A DNA stretch of 64,000 bases, taken from positions 145,781 through 209,780 of the forward strand of contig VXAU01000940.1 in assembly GCA_013399695.1 (NCBI GenBank), written 5' to 3'. This DNA is from Formicarius rufipectus (lineage: Eukaryota > Chordata > Aves > Passeriformes > Formicariidae). Under the pieces are notes generated by a model. The model was not told the DNA's origin. It searched no databases and saw only the letters and a program-made list of their open reading frames with translations. Below, in pieces: positions 37,101-46,100 of this stretch (position 1 is its first letter; every line of letters begins with the position of its first letter). The position numbers and the translations under genes were made by a program.

Positions 37101-40100
37101 TTGTTTTCAGGTTCAGAAGCCAAAAGGAATTACATAAAATCAGAGCCCGGTTCAGGAGCATTACCTGGTTCTGGCTTCTTTGCCTCCCAGCTTGGACCAT
37201 CCCAGAATGGTCCTAAATCCGGCCTTATATCTGTAGCAATTACTTTACATCCCACAGCTGCTGAGGTAAAAGAAATAAGATTGTATTATATATATAAAAT
37301 AAAACAGTTTATGTATTTTATATATAGTGCCTCTGAAGGGGTTATGGCATTGTAAAAGCAGCTGTTGCAGTCTTCTAATAATTTATATTTCTGCTGTCTG
37401 AACTGCCTGTGGGATGAAAACAAAGATATGTTTTTATTATTTTGTAGAACATTAGTGGTGTTGTCGCAGCATTCTCCAACCTGCTCCACGTCAGAATTCC
37501 CAACAGCTACGAGGTCAGTAACGCTCCAGACGTCCCATCGTCCATGGCAGCCACCAGCAGTCACAGAGTGAACCCACCTCTGGAGTACAGGCAGCACTTG
37601 CTCCTTCAGGGTCCTCAGGCAGGACCCATGGGGCCTGCCAGAATTGTGGGGTCTTATGGACTGAAGCAACCCAGTGTGCCATTCCCTGCAAACAGCAATG
37701 GTGAGTGGGCTTCAGCTTCTCGATGTTCAGTACCCATCTTTTAACCAAGTTGGTATTAATGCATTTCAGCCTCAAAAATTCATGCTCTAGAGTTAAGCAT
37801 TTGATCCTTGTTCAAAACAGTACTTTTCTCATGTGATCACATGGACCTGCTCCTGGTGTTAACCATAACTTAGTTGTGATCCATCTCTCACTTCTATGAT
37901 GATGTCTATATCACAGTGAGGCATTTCTTCCACAGCTCCCAATGTTATTATGGGTTTTTGTTAAATCCATCAATCAGAAAGATTGTTCCATGCTGGAAAG
38001 CTTGACATAGTTGTTTCAGCCTGTATTCCTCTGTCAGTTTAGTTACCTATTTCTTATACAAGAAAGCATTTTTGCCTTGTTGTTTGCACAGTTAGTTTAG
38101 AGCTGGCTTATACGGTTTCCCCATCAGGATGAGGTTTCAAGCCTGTCTTCCATACCCTATCCAGGAGGATGCTGCTCCTCTAGACCACTGAAGACTACCA
38201 TGGCATCTCCTAAATGTGGTTTGATCTGGTGCAGCCTCTAACAGTTGATCTGTTCCCCAGGTCTAGCTGGCTATAAGGATCACAGTCAGAACATGGCAGA
38301 GGGCTCAGCACTGAGGCCTCGATGGTGCTCTCACTGCAAGGTTGTGGTTCTGGGCAGTGGTGTGCGGAAATCCTTCAAGGACCTGCCTTTCCTCAAACAG
38401 GTCAGTTCCTGAAGTGCAGGGCTGTCACTGCACTCAGCTGGGGCTCCCTGCGTGTAACAGCACTGCTTGTCGTGCCCACTGAGAGCACTTCCAGCTTCCT
38501 TTGTAGTCCCCTTTCTGTGTGTGCCCTAATTCAGGATGGGATGTTCAAGCACATTTGCAGTACAAATAGAAAATGTCAGAGTTGCTATTTATATAAAATG
38601 AATTTCAGGATATTTCATAAAACAGGTCCCATCTATGGCAGTTTGCCAAGTTCTGCTACAAACCTCCTTCCCTGACCACTTCAGGGACCTTAACTGAGAA
38701 AGGGTTACTTTGTAAGGCAGTGCCATGTTGCTGTGTCAGGAAGGACTGTAAGGGCAGGAACCCTTGCACTGTTTTTGGGCAGCACTCTGATGTCAGTCTC
38801 TGGTATTGACATTGGGAGCTGTCGTTCCTTCCGAAAATGCTGTTGCTCTTCCAGGGACACGTATGTAACTACACCACAAAGGCACAGCCAGAGCTTATGT
38901 ACCAAAGTTTAGGGCTCACATAGCCAGGGACACGCTGAAATCCCAGTGAGGTTCTGCAGATGGATCAGTAGATAAAACAGTGTGATCTGGCTTTGATTAG
39001 GCTGAAATGAGACATTCTTTTGCCATCCAAAGATAAAAGAAAATGGATTTTGCTTTGCAAGAGTGCCTATGGAGCAGATGGGTGCAGGGTATAGAATGTT
39101 TTATTTTGATTGTTAAACTTCTGTGAGCAGCAGGGAATGCTGAAGAACAAGGGTGTAGGTGGTGGTAGCATTAGATCTGTCAAATAATCAAGTATTTATA
39201 TCAGAGTATTGCTCATTATTTCACAAATGTTCTACAAATAGTTTCCAGCCAGATTGGAAGACTTGTTTCATTACACTTGTTATGTGAAGAACGGTATTAA
39301 AATGCACTTCTGATAATCTTCTGTGTTTGATTCCCAGGATTCCCAAGAAGGCTCTGATAAAATGAAGGACATTGTATTCTGTAGCAACAACTGCTTTGTT
39401 CTTTATTCAGCAGCTGTGCAAGCAAAAAACTCAGAGAACAAAGTAAGTATCAAACACTGGCAGACCCAAGTGAACTGAAATTATTGCAGCCATTTGTTGG
39501 AGAACAGAAAGGGGGTGAGGGGCGAGTTTGGACTTCACTTGAGAGGTTTATAAATTAATTGCTCTACATTCAAATATAGACTGAGATAGGTTGAGATTCT
39601 GAATCAGCAGCATGAAGTAAAATTTGTATTTGCAGAACTTTGTGTCTGACAGATGTGTGGCAGAACAGCAGCCATGTCTGGCTGCCCTCCCAAGCTTTGA
39701 AGATGAAGTCTCACAAAATTAGTCATTCAAGTTCTCTGGGCATTGTACACAACCACAGACACATTTTTAAGGGCTGTATCCTGCATTTGGATTTGGCTTA
39801 TGCAGTTAAAAAAAATTACAACTGGTGCTAACAGTAATTGAACAGCAGGATTGCAGAAGTGCTTTTATTGGTTCAGCCTAACTGGGAGAATACAATCCCA
39901 TTGTGTGACTTCATTTGGGCAAAGCTGCCATTTGAAAGCATTGATTACCAGCACACCAGTGAAGAGCCTGTCAGCTGACAGTGACAAGGAAAAAGAGGTT
40001 CTTTTTACTGGGAAAAGATGCTTTAAGAAGTTTGTGCGACTGCAAGTGAACTTAGGCCAGGGAGTTTTCTCAGGTGAGCACGAATATTGTGCTGTAGGTA

Positions 40101-43100
40101 CCTACAGACACTGCGAGGGCTGTACAACACCAGAGAGAAACGGGGCTTAGTTTCTTGTCTCCAGTTTCATTCAGGGTCAGAGGAAGGTGATTCAAACTTA
40201 CATATTTGTGTAATCATTAGAAGTGGAATAGTCTTTACTCAAGACTAAGTGATCCTCCTGACTTTATTTTCTGATAGTTAAATTTTTTGAGTACCTTTTC
40301 CTCTAAACCATCAGACAGAATAAGCCATATGCTTCAAGCATAACTGATCAATGCATTCTCATAGCTCTGTATTGACTGTACAGTTTGCAGCCTTCCTTCA
40401 AATACATCCTACTTAGTGTTTCAGAAGAAACTAAATTTAAGAATACAAGCCTGGAGGAGAAGATAACTGTGTGTACATCCACCTTCACATCCTTTTAGTG
40501 TCCCATATAGCTCATTTTCAGTTGTATTTAAACAGGGTAACATTTCTGCACAAGTGCATCCGCATGTACATAATTAAGTTAATTAAATGTCATGTTCAGT
40601 CTCTTGATAATTTAATTTACTCATTCAAGATTAATCACACAAACCACATTAAGCACTTCATAATCTAAACTTCCTTTGTTCTTGTTTTCTCTCCTTTGTT
40701 TCTTTTTTAGCAAATCTCTGCAGGTATAATTCTTGTTTACTGTGACTGAGTAGTTAAGTCCTCGAGATGCATTTAATCTAGAGCCCTGCAGGAATTTTCT
40801 CATCACTTGTTTCCAGGAAAAACACGTGGCATTAATTCTAAATCTTCCCCTTGTACCAAATCCAAGATTCTTATGCTTTAAATTAATTCTCTGACCCATA
40901 TTTTAAGGTTGTTTTGTGTTGGAACAACACTTTCTAAGAATCCCCAAGAATTAAATCTGCCAGTCAGCTCACCGAGGGCAGTTGCAGTTGAGGAGTTCTG
41001 CATTCAAAACCTGGACAAGGGATTATTTGTGCTTCCTCTTGTGTATTAAAGGGCACCACATTCAAGGTGGGCTGGGAGAACTTCTGTGCTCTGTATCCTG
41101 GCTGTGGTAACACAGGTCAGGATAATTTCCATTTTTCTCACTTGCTGCATCTTGATTTTAGGCATTTTAAGAAGCTTATCCCTTATTGACCTGATCATGT
41201 TCTCAGGATACATTTAATGCTTGACAAAGTTGGGATCTTTTTGTTAAAGACTTTTGTGTTGATTACCAGGAATCGGTCCCGTCTCTGCCGCAGTCTCCGA
41301 TGAAAGAGAGGCCGCCAAAAGCATTCCATCAGTACAGCAACAACATCTCCACTCTGGACGTCCACTGTCTGCCTCAGCTGCAGGAAAAGGCTTCTCCACC
41401 ATCCTCACCCCCCATCATGTTCCCCCCCGCCTTCGAAGCAGCCAAGGTAGAGGCAAAACCGGACGAACTGAAGGTAACGGTGAAACTCAAACCCCGGCTA
41501 AAAGCAATACACAGCAGTCTGGAGGACTGCCGGCCTCCCAGTAAGAAATGGAAAGGAATGAAATGGAAAAAGTGGAGCATTCAGATTGTGATTCCTAAAG
41601 GATCATTCAAACCTCCTTGTGATGACGAAATAGACGAATTTCTTAAAAAGCTGGGCACAACCCTTAAACCAGACCCTGTGCCTAAAGACTACAGGAAATG
41701 TTGCTTCTGTCACGAGGAGGGTGATGGATTAACTGATGGGCCAGCAAGGCTTCTTAACCTGGATTTAGACCTTTGGGTGCATTTGAACTGTGCTCTTTGG
41801 TCTACAGAAGTCTACGAGACACAAGCTGGTGCCTTAATAAACGTGGAACTAGCACTGCGAAGAGGCTTGCAGATGAAATGCATGTTCTGTCACAAAATGG
41901 GTGCCACCAGCGGTTGTCACAGGTTAAGGTGCACGAATATTTATCACTTTACCTGTGCCATCAAAGCACAATGCATGTTTTTTAAAGACAAGACCATGCT
42001 TTGCCCCATGCACAAACCAAAGGGAACTCATGAGCAAGAGCTCAGCTACTTCGCGGTCTTCAGGAGGGTGTACGTGCAGCGCGACGAGGTGCGGCAGATC
42101 GCCAGCATCGTGCAGCGCGGGGAGCGCGACCACACCTTCCGTGTGGGGAGCCTCATCTTCCATGCCGTGGGGCAGCTGCTGCCACAGCAGATGCAGGCTT
42201 TCCACTCCTCCAAAGCCCTCTTCCCTGTGGGGTACGAGGCCAGCCGGCTCTACTGGAGCATGAGGTACGCGAACCGGCGCTGCCGCTATCTCTGCTCCAT
42301 CGAGGAGAAGGACGGGCTCCCCTTGTTTGTCATCAAGGTGGTGGAGCAGGGCCATGAGGATCTGGTCCTGACTGACACAACACCTAAAGGTAAATTTTGT
42401 GAACTAAGATCATGGCTTTAGTGGGTTTGCTGTGTTTTCCCGATACCTGTGGTATGATATGTGTTCCAAACAACTGCCGCAGACACCGTTCTAATGTAAT
42501 GCTTATAGTGAGCTTCCAGGGCCCGTTTTTCATGTGGTGAAGACTGAGGACACCTTTGAAGAAATTGTATAGGCTGCAGATAAGACTTGTTCCAAGTCCA
42601 CAGAGGAGACACAAGATTGAGTATGGAAAATTAATTAAAGCAGTAGGAACGTCAGTGCAGGTTTCCTTTCATGAGAAGTGACTTTGTTTAACATGGTACC
42701 ATTGCTCAGTAATCTTCATATCATCTGGGCTCGGGTGAGGGAGCTCTAAAAGGACAGTTGAATGACCACATTGTTTTCAGAGGATGTAATGCCTCTGGTA
42801 GGATGAGGAATACATTGGACCATAAACCTATGGAGAGGTCGTGGAAAACAGTTCATGGATGTGTGTGGGGCTTTTAATGGTCCAGGTCTCAACTCCCTTT
42901 GTGCTGTGGGTGCTGATAATCAGTCGTGCCTTGTCCAGTCACACCAGTCCAGGGAATTGTCCAGGTATGAGTGCTGACTGCAGTCAATCAGTGGAAATGG
43001 AATATATTGTGTATTTTCAGGAAATTCTACTTTTGCGGGATTTCTCCAGAGAACCTTTCCATGTTCTTGTTGTCAGAGGACTTAAAGTTTCCATGCTGAG

Positions 43101-46100
43101 AACACTAAAAGCTTCATTCCTGAGAATCAAGGGTACACAATCAATGGTGTGTTTGGCTGGGATTTGTTAAATCCCAAAATTAGCAACTCACCAAATGATC
43201 TTCTAGTTCACTTTTTAGACCCCAACCTGTTTGTGTCAGCAAGGACAAAAGCTTTCTCAGTCCCGAGTTCTAGTTCCTGTATCCTCAGGCATTCATCTTA
43301 AAACCGGCACAGTGGTGTTTTATTTCTTTGATCACTGTAATTCTTTCCCGATGGTTGTGTAGGTGTGTGGGATAAAATCTTGGAGCCCGTTGCTTCTGTT
43401 AGAAAAGAATCTGAAATGCTCCAGCTGTTTCCCGGCTATCTGAAGGGTGAAGACCTCTTTGGTTTGACAGTCTCTGCAGTGGCCAGGATTGCCGAATCGG
43501 TGAGTCTTTGCCACCCCACTTCTTGCTGGATCACCCCACTTGCTGGATAGACACGTGAGAAGGGGAACAGAAAGAAGTGTGGAAAAGTAAACATTTTGCT
43601 GCACACAATTAACACATAATTACTTGGATCTTTTTTTCTCTTTGTGTTTCATTGCAGCTGCCAGGGGTTGAGGCCTGTGAGAACTACACTTTCCGCTATG
43701 GCCGAAACCCCTTAATGGAACTTCCTCTTGCCATCAACCCCACGGGCTGTGCCCGTGCCGAGCCTAAAATGAGTACCCATGTCAAGAGGTTTGTGTTAAG
43801 GTATTTTGTTTTAATTTCACATAGTACAGCCCAGGGTTTATAGGCTGCTTAGGGTTATTTGTGCTTTCGTCTGCTGCTTACAAACCCTGTCGTCCTTGGC
43901 TGTGTATGTGCATGCCCCGGTCAGAGGAACCGCTTTGTGTCTCCGCTAGCTGGCTTTACGTGTCTGTATGTCTGAAGGGGTTTTTAATGGGTCCCCTGGC
44001 TGTTTTCAGAGGAATCTTCAGTTTTTCTTGTATTCTTTCCTGTTACATGCCCAATTCCTACAGGCCTCACACCTTGAACAGCACCAGCACATCGAAGTCC
44101 TTTCAGAGCACAGTCACGGGGGAGCTGAACGCACCGTACAGCAAACAGTTCGTCCATTCCAAGTCCTCTCAGTACCGCAAGATGAAAACCGAGTGGAAGT
44201 CCAACGTGTACCTGGCTCGCTCTCGTATTCAGGTCAGCTCCCACCTGAGAAAACGTCTGCTTAAAAAATTACATATACTTCTGTGTATTTCACATCTAAA
44301 TAATTTAAATATTATATACTTGCTATATAAATAGGTATATAAATTAGATTAAAAGTTGAAATTGTCACAAAATTCCGCCAAGTCTCATCCCAAAATGGGC
44401 GGTTTTTATATGGCAAATCCCTTCTATAAATTTGCCTTAAGCAAGATCTTTTCCTAATTATTATAAATATCTTAAAATTCATGTGTTACAGTCATCTAGA
44501 AAAGTTTATTTGAAGTTTTGGAGTGTTTTTTCTTTAGCATATTTCTCAAAGCTGTCGTAAAACTTAATAAAAATAGAAATACACGTGAGATGCTCAGGCC
44601 AAGATGAGTGAAGTGATATAAGGCCAGTGTGGAGAGCTCAATGCTTGTTTGCATTAGTAATAGCAAGAACCCCATTGCTGTATGTAATGCTGTTGGTTTG
44701 TTCCACAGACTGTTTTGCAAAAGCTTTGTCACTAATCTCCCTGTGTGGACACAGTTGTTTTTCATTTCAGGTTGGACTTAAGCGTTGCTACTGGGTTCCT
44801 ATCAGGTTTCTCCAGTCCAGCAAGGCCCACTTTATTTTTCAGTGAATTTATAACCTTTACACAGTCAGGTGTCAGAGGGGTTAGAGCAGCTTTCTCACCA
44901 AGACAGCAGCCAAGTATGTTTGCTTGCATCTTAGAAGTTCCCTGTAAAGCTGGGCTCTGCATCTGGGCTGTTGAGGCATCAGCTACCCACTCACCAGTGC
45001 TGCTTCCTTCTCTCCAAGTAGTTTCCTTTCCATGTGATTTTCTGCAGGAGTGGTTTGTGGGGTAGGGTGAGGAGCAGAGTGTGAATGCAAATTTATTACA
45101 CAACTCTAAATCTCAGCATATTTTTTGTAGGGTCTGGGGTTATATGCTGCTCGAGACATTGAAAAGCACACAATGGTCATTGAATATATCGGAACGATTA
45201 TCCGGAATGAGGTGGCAAACAGGAAGGAGAAGCTCTATGAATCTCAGGTACAGGGGGTTGGTTGTTCATTCTCTCTTTCCCCTTCCCCATTAAAACACTG
45301 GTACATCAAAACAAACACTTGTTCTTCTGCTTGGTGAATTCAGGTCCCTGATTTGTTTTCTGCTGTGCTAGAAATGCAATAGGCTAAAAGTATAACCAGG
45401 AGTCCACAGTGGTTATCAGATTATTTAAATGGAAGAGGACACAACGCTCTGGCAGAGGTGTCAGGACCTCAGTTTTTAATGAGATTTTTTTTTTTTAATT
45501 TAAGGCGACTTCCCTTGTGGAACACTTCATGCCTATCTGTGCAGCACTGGAAGCACAAATTCAAGGCACTATGGAAGCAGTTAGGGAAAAATGAATTGGC
45601 CAGAGGTTCATGTTTCTGACCCATCATCCCTCACAAACCCCTGAGGATACAGGCAGTACATGACTCATGCCTTCCTCACGAGCCAGTGGGCAGTGCCTGA
45701 TCTGAAATGCAGGGAGCGCACTTGGAGCTGACCCACGTTGTTGCTTCATCATTTACAACAAAGTAAAACCTTAACAAGAGTCCTTGTCCCAATTGTGTTT
45801 TCCAGAATCGTGGTGTGTACATGTTCCGCATTGACAATGACCACGTCATCGATGCCACCCTGACGGGAGGCCCTGCAAGGTGGGTGGCCCTGGAGAGATC
45901 CCTGATCTCCTCCTGGGGCATCATCCACATTCTCTGCCCTCCTTCTGGGCCATCACACATGTTCCCTGGCCTGGGGCTGTTTGTGAGGCTCTGATTTTAT
46001 GGGTTTTATTCTCTGAGCTGGCACATTAAGTCTTTGTACTATTCCACTGAAATAATGTCTTCTTTTTCATTAGCTCTGCTCATCTTTCAGTATGTCTCAT

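Noticed and set aside
43784..43846. Read-through of exon w30 into the intron (FVLRYFVLISHSTAQGL)
   Set aside because: The donor GTTTGT is weak but the next exon joins in frame with the expected Arg and PHTLNS, so the extension is intronic.
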